Source: an uncultured Christensenella sp.
GTDB lineage: Bacteria; Bacillota; Clostridia; Christensenellales; Borkfalkiaceae
Length of the DNA stretch: 64,000 nt
Direction of reading: 5' to 3'
NCBI GenBank assembly: GCA_910578195.1
Contig: CAJTOY010000001.1
Location: 186,001-250,000, forward strand
The notes beneath the pieces were generated by a model that saw only the letters and a list, made by a program, of their open reading frames with translations, had not been told where the DNA came from and made no database searches. Positions 1 to 6,703 of the stretch are shown here, piece by piece (the stretch's first letter is position 1; every line of letters starts with the position of its first letter). The position numbers and the translations under genes are program-made.

Positions 1-48
1 GAAGATGCGGACGACGACGGTACAGAAAACAACGATGGCAAACCTTAA
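1..48 (+). CDS. C-terminal end of an upstream gene (partial)
   Basis: The first reading frame is open from base 1 and stops at TAA 46-48, giving a 15-residue acidic tail (EDADDDGTENNDGKP). Tails like this end many phage DNA-replication proteins. The overlap with the next ATG at 35 fits the compact, overlapping layout of the genes that follow. Nothing can be said of its function. Confidence 0.35.
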   Translation, partial: EDADDDGTENNDGKP

Positions 49-637
49 AAAAACAGATATTCCTCAGCTCATAATGCTCATAAGAACAAACTTTGAGAAT
101 GCGTACAATTTTCAAAGCGAAGAAGAAGGCAGGTTGCTTATTGCTTACTGGTACGACACTTTGAAAGATTACCCGCGAGAGGTAGTATTCCAATCTGTCA
201 GTAATGCAATAAAAACGTCCGACTTTGCACCCAAAATAAAGAACATTCTTGACGAGGTGGATAAGCTCGTAAACGCGAACAAAAAGACCGACGAAGAACT
301 TTGGGCAGAGTTAGTAAGCGTATTGTATGAAACTCACGACGCAAGCTGTGATTTGAGGTACGGCGACGAAAGCTATCGGCGCGGAACGGCAAAGTTGAGT
401 AAAATCTGGTCCGAGCTGTCGGAAGAAATTAAAGCCTATTGTGTAAACATATCGGGGTTGAGAGAAATTGCGGCAATGGACAACGAAAGCAGGGTATTTG
501 AAAAGGGCAGATTTTTAAAAGCAATGCCCCGTATAAAAGAAACCTTAAAGAACAGACAAGCATCGGAACAGTTTTTGAAACTGGCAGGTGCAAACGGTTT
601 AACCTTACTGCTCGGAAATAAAAAGGACGAAAGTTAA
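35..637 (+). CDS. Helicase loader/inhibitor-like replication protein
   Basis: About 200 residues, mostly helical, with no catalytic motif. The N-terminal 70 residues (IPQLIMLIRTNFENAY, then AYWYDTLKDYP and SDFAPKIKNILDEV) have the pattern of the small helical domain in phage helicase loader/inhibitor proteins of the G39P type, which bind a DnaB-like helicase. ATG 35 is preferred over ATG 5, which lies within the tail of the preceding gene. The stop overlaps the ATG of the next gene at 637. The family call is by pattern only. Confidence 0.45.
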   Translation: MANLKKTDIPQLIMLIRTNFENAYNFQSEEEGRLLIAYWYDTLKDYPREVVFQSVSNAIKTSDFAPKIKNILDEVDKLVNANKKTDEELWAELVSVLYETHDASCDLRYGDESYRRGTAKLSKIWSELSEEIKAYCVNISGLREIAAMDNESRVFEKGRFLKAMPRIKETLKNRQASEQFLKLAGANGLTLLLGNKKDES

Positions 638-1611
638 TGAATATCGGTTTATTCGACGTTGATAGTCATAACTTCCCGAACCTGCCCTTAATGAAAATAT
701 CAGCGTGGCACAAGGCGCGTGGCGATTCGGTAGAGTTTGTATTGCCTTTAAAACATTACGACAAAATCTATGTCAGCAAGGTTTTTGGCGACGAGTATTC
801 GGAAATGCCGATTTCCTGCTTACAAGCCGACGAAATAGTTTACGGCGGAACTGGTTTTGCAATAACGGTTGAGAACGGAAAAGAAGTTTACCATAAAGAC
901 CGCGACCCCGTGCTACCCGACGAGATAGAACACATTTACCCCGATTACAGTCTATACCCCGAACTCACTAAGGATACCGCTTACGGCTTTCTTACACGGG
1001 GTTGCTGTAACAACTGTGACTTCTGCATTGTGAGCAAGAAAGAGGGAATATGCAGTCAAAAGGTTGCTGATTTGTCAGAGTTTTGGAAAGGGCAGAAAAA
1101 TATTGAACTGCTTGACGCAAACCTGCTTGCTTGCAAAGACCGAATGGAACTTCTGCAACAGCTCGCAGATAGTAAGGCGAACGTGAATTTCAACCAAGGA
1201 CTCGATGCGAGATTTATTACGCGAGAAGTTGCCGACCTCTTAAAAAAGATTAAGGCAAAGCGGACGCACTTCGCTTTCGACTTTATGAAAAACGAAAAGG
1301 CAATCATTAAAGGTCTTTCGGTTTACAAAGAGATTGTTGGTGGTGGCGACAGTAAGCAAATCGTTTACATACTAACAAATTTCAACACAACGATAGAGCA
1401 AGACCTTTACCGTGTGCAAGCTGTGAGAAAACTGGGTTTTTTGCCCGACATAAGAATTTACCGCAAAAATACCGCCCCGCAAATCATAAGAGATTTGCAA
1501 CGGTGGTGCAACAACAGAATTCTATTCCGAACTTGCGAATTCATGGACTATGTGCCGCGCAAGGACGGAAAAACAATAAGGGAAATTTACTTTAACAAGG
1601 AGAATTTATGA
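637..1611 (+). CDS. Radical SAM family protein
   Basis: 324 residues. The iron-sulfur cluster motif is a CX3CX2C at Cys123, Cys127 and Cys130 (RGCCNNCDFC), as in radical S-adenosylmethionine enzymes that bind a [4Fe-4S] cluster and generate a 5'-deoxyadenosyl radical. The approximately 120-residue N-terminal part resembles the cobalamin-binding-like region of B12-type radical SAM proteins, but no clear B12 motif is seen. The substrate is unknown. The gene overlaps by 4 bases the DGR target gene that follows, so the two are probably translated together. Confidence 0.75.
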   Translation: MNIGLFDVDSHNFPNLPLMKISAWHKARGDSVEFVLPLKHYDKIYVSKVFGDEYSEMPISCLQADEIVYGGTGFAITVENGKEVYHKDRDPVLPDEIEHIYPDYSLYPELTKDTAYGFLTRGCCNNCDFCIVSKKEGICSQKVADLSEFWKGQKNIELLDANLLACKDRMELLQQLADSKANVNFNQGLDARFITREVADLLKKIKAKRTHFAFDFMKNEKAIIKGLSVYKEIVGGGDSKQIVYILTNFNTTIEQDLYRVQAVRKLGFLPDIRIYRKNTAPQIIRDLQRWCNNRILFRTCEFMDYVPRKDGKTIREIYFNKENL

Positions 1612-2375
1612 AAGTAATCACAGGGAATGTAACAACATGTAATGGCTGTCTTACAGCAATGGAATTTGACGAGTCGGATATTATCCCAGCAATAAAGTGT
1701 CCTACCTGCAGTAAGCTCATAGAGGTAAACCATCCACTACCCGCTATTGCCATAGACCTTAACAGTAAGAGTTGGGACGAGATTATTGAGATTTTAAAAA
1801 CTAAGAGTGGAAAGGCTTTAGGTTTAGGCGCAAAAAAGAATATTACCTTAAAAAACGGTGAGTTTTATACGGTACAAATTACTCACAGAAAAGACAACGC
1901 GGTTATTCTTAATCTTTTAGATTTGTATGGTACAAACGACGGCGACGGGCGAATTGCAATGAACAAAAGTTGTACCACTAAAGGGGGATATGCAAAGACA
2001 CTTGCTCGCAAGTGGCTCAACGAAGACTTCCTTGCGTTGCTACCCGACGACCTTGCAAAATACATAATTCCGACCAAAATTGACGTAGGCAACGGAGAAT
2101 TCTTGGAAGACAAAGTATTCATTCCGTCGGAGTTTGAATTGCACGGCAGAAAGATTCATGCAATGTACGAGGAGGGCGAACAGTTTGAACTCTATAAAGA
2201 GGACTGGCGCAACCGCATTGCGGGTTGCCGTGACGGAGAGTACGGCAGATGGCAGTGGACTCGCTCGGTTGCCTCGGCTGAGTGCTTCTGCGTTGTGGAC
2301 GGCCGCGGGCTTGCGTTCTGCAACTACGCGGGCGGCGAGTGTTACCTTCGCCCCCATTTCCAAATCGGTATCTAA
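1608..2375 (+). CDS. DGR-diversified protein: zinc ribbon plus C-type-lectin-like domain (target 2)
   Basis: 255 residues. The N-terminus carries two Cys pairs (CNGC at about 12-15, CPTC at about 31-34), a likely zinc ribbon. The C-terminal half ends in a variable region (SVASAECFC ... YLRPHFQIG) with the layout of C-type-lectin-fold DGR targets. The last 90 coding bases match the template repeat at 52487-52576 with substitutions only at template adenines until the final IMH segment. It has no tail-fibre features and sits among early genes, so it may be a non-virion protein whose ligand surface is diversified. The ligand is unknown. Confidence 0.8.
   Translation: MKVITGNVTTCNGCLTAMEFDESDIIPAIKCPTCSKLIEVNHPLPAIAIDLNSKSWDEIIEILKTKSGKALGLGAKKNITLKNGEFYTVQITHRKDNAVILNLLDLYGTNDGDGRIAMNKSCTTKGGYAKTLARKWLNEDFLALLPDDLAKYIIPTKIDVGNGEFLEDKVFIPSEFELHGRKIHAMYEEGEQFELYKEDWRNRIAGCRDGEYGRWQWTRSVASAECFCVVDGRGLAFCNYAGGECYLRPHFQIGI
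2271..2360 (+). repeat. DGR variable repeat 2 (VR2)
   Basis: Aligned without gaps to the template repeat (52487-52576, offset 50216). Before the final IMH segment there are 21 mismatches and every one is at an adenine of the template, the signature of adenine-specific mutagenic retrohoming. After the shared CTTCGCCCCC stretch the two copies diverge (G to A, A to T), as expected where the VR carries IMH and the template carries IMH*. The repeat ends 12 bases before the stop codon of its gene. Confidence 0.93.
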
Positions 2376-2377
2376 AA

Positions 2378-2400
2378 TCTCACACCCTTGCGGTGTGAGA
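2378..2400 (+). promoter_or_regulatory. Hairpin directly after VR2
   Basis: A perfect 9-bp inverted repeat (TCTCACACC / GGTGTGAGA) with a 5-base loop begins 2 bases after the stop codon of the DGR target, and no T-tract follows. In the Bordetella phage DGR a hairpin at a comparable place downstream of the VR promotes retrohoming. A hairpin of the same size lies after VR1 (51888-51910). Post-stop hairpins also occur at non-DGR genes here, so the DGR role is inferred. Confidence 0.6.
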
Positions 2401-2425
2401 GAAAACACAAAAAAGAGAGGAATTT

Positions 2426-2857
2426 ATGCCTATTAAAAATTACACGACAAAAGTCAGCGCATACAAAACAATCAGCGAAATAAGCGGAATTTTAGCCGAG
2501 CACGGCGCAAGGCGCGTTGCTCACGATTACGACAACGGAAAGGTCGTTGCCGTTTGCTTTGAAATCGACACGCCGTTTGGGGTACAGGCTGTGCGCTTGC
2601 CCGCGAATGTCGAAAAGGTCTTGCTGGTATTACAGAAACAAAAGGTGTCAGGTGCGAACTATGCACAGGCGGAAATGACAGCGTGGCGAATTGTAAAAGA
2701 CTGGATCGACGCTCAAATGGCAATTCTCGAAAGCGAAATGGTTACAATGAGCGAGATTTTCTTCCCCTACATGCTTAATAACCTTGCGACTGGCGAAACT
2801 GTGTACCAGCTTTTCGTAAACAAACAACTGCGGTTGGGGGACGGCACGAATGGTTGA
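2426..2857 (+). CDS. Conserved phage protein of unknown function
   Basis: 143 residues with a mixed alpha/beta composition. The first 70 residues (TTKVSAYKTISEISGILAEHGAR, then VCFEIDTPFGVQAVRLPAN) look like a small folded domain, followed by a helical part containing WRIVKDWIDAQMAI. I recall this pattern from phages of Clostridia without an assigned function. A good ribosome binding site (AAAGAGAGGAA) precedes the ATG. It overlaps the YopX-like gene by 8 bases. Confidence 0.7.
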   Translation: MPIKNYTTKVSAYKTISEISGILAEHGARRVAHDYDNGKVVAVCFEIDTPFGVQAVRLPANVEKVLLVLQKQKVSGANYAQAEMTAWRIVKDWIDAQMAILESEMVTMSEIFFPYMLNNLATGETVYQLFVNKQLRLGDGTNG

Positions 2858-3311
2858 CGGACTTTTCAGAGGAAAAAGAGAAGATAACGGCGAATGGGTT
2901 TATGGCTATTATGGTCAGTTTCATAACAGACCTAAACTGCAAAAGCCGAACTCGCACCAAATATTTGAACCGTCCGAACACGCCTATATAGGTGGAAGTT
3001 ATATCGGTGGTTTCTGGCGCATTGTTAAGCCTGAAACCGTCGGCAGAGTACTAAAAATTAAAAATATACAATACTGCGAGGGTGATATTGTCGAAGTAAG
3101 CGTGTCTATACACGGTAAGAAGATATGCGGACGGGTTATGTTTGGTAGTTTCTTTGAAAGCAACGAAGATAGTTACACGGGTTTCTATATTAACTGGTGC
3201 ACCAAAGACTACAAGTTACACAAAAAATCTATTAACTACTGGACACAATTTGAAGACTTTAAAATTATCGGCAATATACACGATAACCCCGAACTTTTAA
3301 GAGAGGACTAA
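2850..3311 (+). CDS. YopX family protein
   Basis: 153 residues with the YopX pattern: an N-terminal LFRGKREDNGEWVYGYY block, a central PETVGR segment, an EGDIVEV block and a terminal IIGNIHDNPELL. YopX proteins are widespread in phages and mobile elements of Firmicutes. Their biochemical role is not established. It follows directly on the preceding gene with an 8-base overlap. Confidence 0.85.
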   Translation: MVDGLFRGKREDNGEWVYGYYGQFHNRPKLQKPNSHQIFEPSEHAYIGGSYIGGFWRIVKPETVGRVLKIKNIQYCEGDIVEVSVSIHGKKICGRVMFGSFFESNEDSYTGFYINWCTKDYKLHKKSINYWTQFEDFKIIGNIHDNPELLRED

Positions 3312-3315
3312 CGCT

Positions 3316-3516
3316 ATGGAATGGAAAAAGAAAGACGACGGTAGTTACGAGGCGAAAGGTAAGAAAGGCACATTTGTGATTTGGAAAGAGCGTAGCAGAT
3401 GGGAAGTGCGTTATACGGCCAGCGTTGGTTATAACACATTCGCTTTTCATAAAGAAACGCTTAAAGATGCAAAAGCCGCTTGCGAAAGAAACTTCTACTG
3501 GGAGAAAGTGGTCTAA
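3316..3516 (+). CDS. Small basic protein, unknown
   Basis: 66 residues, Lys and aromatic rich (EWKKKDDGSYEAKGKKGTF), with predicted short beta strands and a final helix (KDAKAACERNFYW). No family recognised. It lies 4 bases after the YopX gene, and its stop shares a base with the ATG of the next gene (TAATG), supporting translation within the same operon. Confidence 0.6.
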   Translation: MEWKKKDDGSYEAKGKKGTFVIWKERSRWEVRYTASVGYNTFAFHKETLKDAKAACERNFYWEKVV

Positions 3517-4007
3517 TGAAATGCGCCAACGAGCGGTGCTCAGAATATAAAAAAGGTTGCAACTTCGGCAGTACCGAGTGCGATTACTTTAAGGTTCCGC
3601 CGATAGGCGAGAGTACAAAAAAATCAAAGGCTGCACCTAAAAAGGTTGCTGGGCAGAGAGTAACCGAGGATGAAGTTCAGGAAGCGGTAATTCAGTATTG
3701 TCAGCTCTGCAAAATCACAGTCGTACATATCCCAAACGAAGGACAGAGGTCGAAGTCTTATGGCGGCAGACTTAAAAAGCTCGGAATGCGTCCGGGTTTC
3801 CCCGACTTGAGCTTTCCTACACCGCTTAATGGCTACCACGGACTTTATATTGAACTAAAAAGGGACGAGAAAGCCAAGCCAACACCCGAACAACTTGAAT
3901 GGATAGAATATCTGAACAAGCAAGGCTATTACGCTACGGTTTGCCACGGCGTAGCCCAAGCAATAAAAGTTATCAATAAATATTTCAAGGTAAATAGCAA
4001 TTTATGA
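3516..4007 (+). CDS. VRR-NUC domain nuclease
   Basis: 163 residues from the ATG that overlaps the upstream stop. The N-terminus has a Cys-rich stretch (CANERCSEYKKGC ... CDY). The core carries the VRR-NUC pattern of the PD-(D/E)XK superfamily: EDEVQEAVIQYCQL, HIPNEGQRS, RPGFPDLSFP (the D of PD), LYIELKRDE (the E-x-K pair), then PEQLEWIEYLNKQGY. Such stand-alone nucleases cleave DNA structures and are common in phage replication and recombination modules. Confidence 0.85.
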   Translation: MKCANERCSEYKKGCNFGSTECDYFKVPPIGESTKKSKAAPKKVAGQRVTEDEVQEAVIQYCQLCKITVVHIPNEGQRSKSYGGRLKKLGMRPGFPDLSFPTPLNGYHGLYIELKRDEKAKPTPEQLEWIEYLNKQGYYATVCHGVAQAIKVINKYFKVNSNL

Positions 4008-4498
4008 TTACTTTAACCAAGAACGCAAACGGAAAAATCGAACTTACCGAAGAAGAATTTCAAAATCTTATACTTGCGATTAAGGACGAACTTTTTAACG
4101 CAGTAACGGAAGAATTACAAAAGGAAATCGTTAAGGATAGCCAAAAATATATCCCGCATATTAAACCAAAGGTAATGGGGTTAGATATGGAAATTGAGCC
4201 AAGAACACCAAGACCGTTTGAGTATTACGGGATTAGAATAGTTGAACCTTGTGTAATTCCTACACGCTTTGAAATGGTAAGTAATGAGCCAAAATTCAAA
4301 GTTGGCGAACACGTTTACATACTGCGTCGCATGAACGATTCAAAGGTCATTTCAAGCGAGAAGATAAGACAGGTTCACGCAGGCAAACACGCAATTTCCT
4401 ACACGCTTTACGGCGAAACAATACGACGCAAGCAGGCTGATATTTTTAAAACCTACGAAGATGCTGAGAGAGAATTAAAGGGAGAAACAACATTATGA
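4004..4498 (+). CDS. Hypothetical protein
   Basis: 164 residues. The N-terminal third is helical and acidic (TEEEFQNLILAIKDELFNAV). The C-terminal part has a beta-rich segment (FKVGEHVYILRR ... ISYTLYGETIRR) like small SH3-type barrels, followed by a short helix. No family recognised. It overlaps its neighbours by 4 bases on each side. Confidence 0.65.
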   Translation: MITLTKNANGKIELTEEEFQNLILAIKDELFNAVTEELQKEIVKDSQKYIPHIKPKVMGLDMEIEPRTPRPFEYYGIRIVEPCVIPTRFEMVSNEPKFKVGEHVYILRRMNDSKVISSEKIRQVHAGKHAISYTLYGETIRRKQADIFKTYEDAERELKGETTL

Positions 4499-5100
4499 AA
4501 ACTTGCGAATACACACAAACAGAGATACTTGAAAAGGACTTAGGTTCTACTTGGAAATGCTCGGCGTGCGGAACGGTAGAAGTTCACGCAGGGCGGACAA
4601 TGCCCTACAAATACTGTCCTTATTGTGCAGCCGAGATAATCAAATTCCATAAGTTTGAATCCGTAAAAGCAAAATTGAACGATAAAGACCCTGTAACAGT
4701 CGCGGCGGCTATTTTGTGGTTTATGCGGTTATTCCCCGGCAGTTTCATTAACTCGTCAAATGAGCTGATACTGGACCGTGACTCAAACACCTATTTTGGA
4801 TTAAGTTCCATAACGAGCCTAACTACACTGCGGTGCAAAATTATAGAGCAGATTTCCCGCGCGGCAAGTAAGTCCGAACCTTACGGAAACCGCAGCAAGA
4901 AAAGCATAGAGAAGAATATTGCTTTTCAAACCAGAATGCGCGAAGGGATCAACCAGTACTTAGGGACGAAATTCACTCAGGAAGAATGGTTGTACATATA
5001 CACCTATCTCGGCAACGGAATCAACCGCCCGCTTTGCGAAAAGTTTGTCGATAGCGGCTACGACACAAATGTCATACGGAGAGTAAAGGGTAATACCTAA
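4495..5100 (+). CDS. Zinc-ribbon protein, unknown function
   Basis: 201 residues. A four-Cys zinc ribbon (WKCSACG ... YKYCPYCAAEI, about residues 18-45) begins the protein. The remainder is helical, with no recognised enzyme motif. The 3' end overlaps the next ATG by one base (TAATG). Zinc-ribbon starts of this type recur at several genes in this operon. Confidence 0.65.
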   Translation: MKTCEYTQTEILEKDLGSTWKCSACGTVEVHAGRTMPYKYCPYCAAEIIKFHKFESVKAKLNDKDPVTVAAAILWFMRLFPGSFINSSNELILDRDSNTYFGLSSITSLTTLRCKIIEQISRAASKSEPYGNRSKKSIEKNIAFQTRMREGINQYLGTKFTQEEWLYIYTYLGNGINRPLCEKFVDSGYDTNVIRRVKGNT

Positions 5101-5372
5101 TGGCTAACAAATTTAACTTAGACAGAAAAAAGCGAAAGCTCAAACGGCTTTCTATGAGAAGGAATTTTGATACCGTACTTCTCGATAACGGAAAGGTTAA
5201 AGAGTATTGCGGCGAGAGAACGAATGCTTTGATTATCTACAAACACAAGTCAAAGCAATTCGTGAATTTGATAGGAAAGGCAGGCAATGAACGTATTTTC
5301 AATTCTCGGACTTATTATGGCGAGCCTGATACTGGGCGTTCTAATATGTCTTTTGGTGTTACTGATACTTGA
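5100..5372 (+). CDS. Small basic hypothetical protein
   Basis: 90 residues with a very basic N-terminus (NLDRKKRKLKRLSMRRNF) that could bind nucleic acid. Its last 86 bases overlap the next gene in another frame, so either the C-terminus here or the start of the next gene may be less certain. The ATG overlaps the upstream stop. Confidence 0.5.
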   Translation: MANKFNLDRKKRKLKRLSMRRNFDTVLLDNGKVKEYCGERTNALIIYKHKSKQFVNLIGKAGNERIFNSRTYYGEPDTGRSNMSFGVTDT

Positions 5373-5526
5373 TAGTCAACTCAAAGACATTCAAAAAAAG
5401 CAACGTCAAGTGAACGACATTGAGTGGCATTACCGCCACGGTACCCCGATGGAAGAAATACTAAAAATGCCTATGCCTAAAAAGTTAAAACGAAAACTAC
5501 TAAAAATTTATAAGAGCGATAGATAG
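5287..5526 (+). CDS. Small single-pass membrane protein
   Basis: 79 residues. Residues about 4-29 (FSILGLIMASLILGVLICLL and onward) form one transmembrane helix, followed by a charged coiled-coil-like tail (LKDIQKKQRQ) and a basic end. AAAGG lies just before the ATG. The function is unknown. It overlaps the preceding gene by 86 bases in another frame. Confidence 0.6.
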   Translation: MNVFSILGLIMASLILGVLICLLVLLILDSQLKDIQKKQRQVNDIEWHYRHGTPMEEILKMPMPKKLKRKLLKIYKSDR

Positions 5527-5534
5527 GAAGCAGA

Positions 5535-5717
5535 ATGTTTATACTCGGAAATCATATTTATTCGGACGGAATATTTGATAATTTCAGATTCCCCGAACAG
5601 CGCAAATCAAGACCTTATACCAAAGGTCCTCACATTGCAAAAATTAAGAACAAACGCCATAAGCGGAACAAGGTTGCTCGACAGACCCGAAAAAAGCAAA
5701 GGAAGGCAAGAAAGTGA
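5535..5717 (+). CDS. Small highly basic protein
   Basis: 60 residues. The C-terminal half is almost all Lys and Arg (KIKNKRHKRNKVARQTRKKQ), suggesting nucleic-acid binding or simple charge neutralisation. GGAAG lies before the ATG. The gene ends in a 4-base overlap with the next GTG start. No family recognised. Confidence 0.5.
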   Translation: MFILGNHIYSDGIFDNFRFPEQRKSRPYTKGPHIAKIKNKRHKRNKVARQTRKKQRKARK

Positions 5718-5917
5718 AAGTATCACAAAAAGTTAAAGATATTGCAAATTGCATTGCTAAAAACGCAGAAAAGCAAAGGGAATTAAATTTAAAACTTAAT
5801 ACCGAGCTTGAAAAAATGGGTGTCGATTTGGGCGATGACAGAATCATAGAGGTAATTGCTTACTTGGAAGGTGACTGCTCGGCGGACGAACTTATCGGGT
5901 ATTTAGAGGAATTGTAA
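5714..5917 (+). CDS. Small acidic helical protein
   Basis: 67 residues, GTG start overlapping the preceding stop (GTGA). Predicted to be two or three helices (KDIANCIAKNAEKQRELNLK, then DDRIIEVIAYLEGD). No family recognised. GGAAGGCAAG before the start serves as the ribosome binding site. Confidence 0.55.
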   Translation: MKVSQKVKDIANCIAKNAEKQRELNLKLNTELEKMGVDLGDDRIIEVIAYLEGDCSADELIGYLEEL

Positions 5918-5918
5918 G

Positions 5919-6152
5919 GTGAAAGTTTTATCGGTAATAGTTGACGAGATTCCAACTACCTGTACAGGATGCGATTTTGCCTATCATAGAAAGGTAAACG
6001 AACTTGATAAAGATAGTGATTTAATCTATGGTTGTTGCTTAACAGGTAGGGAAACCGCGCTGCCGAACGACAATGGGCGCGAATTCGATTGCCCATTAGT
6101 ACTGGAAACAAAAAAGCAAAGAAAGAGCCGACTTTATAGAGGTAGAAAGTGA
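5919..6152 (+). CDS. Small Cys-containing protein
   Basis: 77 residues, GTG start just after the previous stop. Cys residues occur as CTGC, GCC and DCPL, suggesting a metal-binding knuckle (TTCTGCDFAY ... YGCCLTGRE ... FDCPLV). Short proteins of this form are frequent in phage early operons. No function assigned. The stop overlaps the GTG of the ASCH gene. Confidence 0.55.
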   Translation: MKVLSVIVDEIPTTCTGCDFAYHRKVNELDKDSDLIYGCCLTGRETALPNDNGREFDCPLVLETKKQRKSRLYRGRK

Positions 6153-6703
6153 AAGCGATTTTAATAGCAATTCAACCCAAGTGGGTAGAACTTATATTAC
6201 GCGGTTTAAAGACAGTTGAGATCCGCAAAAGAATACCGCACATTAACGGACCTTTTAAGGTTTACATTTACGTTACGAGCAGTAAGTTTGATATTACTCT
6301 CTGCGACGATTTGAGCGCAGCCAGCGTAATTCTTACAAACAAGGCTCGCGGAAAGGTTGTTGGCGAATTTATTTGCGACAAAACAATTCTTTATGGCGAG
6401 TGCGGTTTTGAAGCTATCGCAAGGGGTGGCAGTTGTCTTACCGAGAGCGAGGCGCGTGCATACGGCAAAGAAGATTATCTTTACGGCTTGCATATTTCCG
6501 AACTTACTGTTTACGAACAGCCGAAAGAACTTAACGAATTTGAATTCCTGTGCAAAAACGGAAAGACCGACTATAACACAGACATTTATTGCAAAGGCTG
6601 TCGCTACGCATATCAGGGGACTTCAACCAAAGAAGTTTACTGCGATAGGACGGTGCTTACTGCGCCCCAAAGTTGGTTTTATGTGAGGGACTTAGCAGTA
6701 TGA
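6149..6703 (+). CDS. ASCH domain protein
   Basis: 184 residues, GTG start overlapping the preceding gene. The first 35 residues (MKAILIAIQPKWVELILRGL, then KTVEIRKRIP) match the ASCH pattern of a PUA-like fold thought to bind RNA or modified nucleosides. A C-terminal Cys block (YCKGCRYAYQ ... VYCD) and the ending APQSWFYVRDL are shared with the protein at 19364-19894. The stop overlaps the methyltransferase ATG (ATGA at 6700). Confidence 0.75.
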   Translation: MKAILIAIQPKWVELILRGLKTVEIRKRIPHINGPFKVYIYVTSSKFDITLCDDLSAASVILTNKARGKVVGEFICDKTILYGECGFEAIARGGSCLTESEARAYGKEDYLYGLHISELTVYEQPKELNEFEFLCKNGKTDYNTDIYCKGCRYAYQGTSTKEVYCDRTVLTAPQSWFYVRDLAV

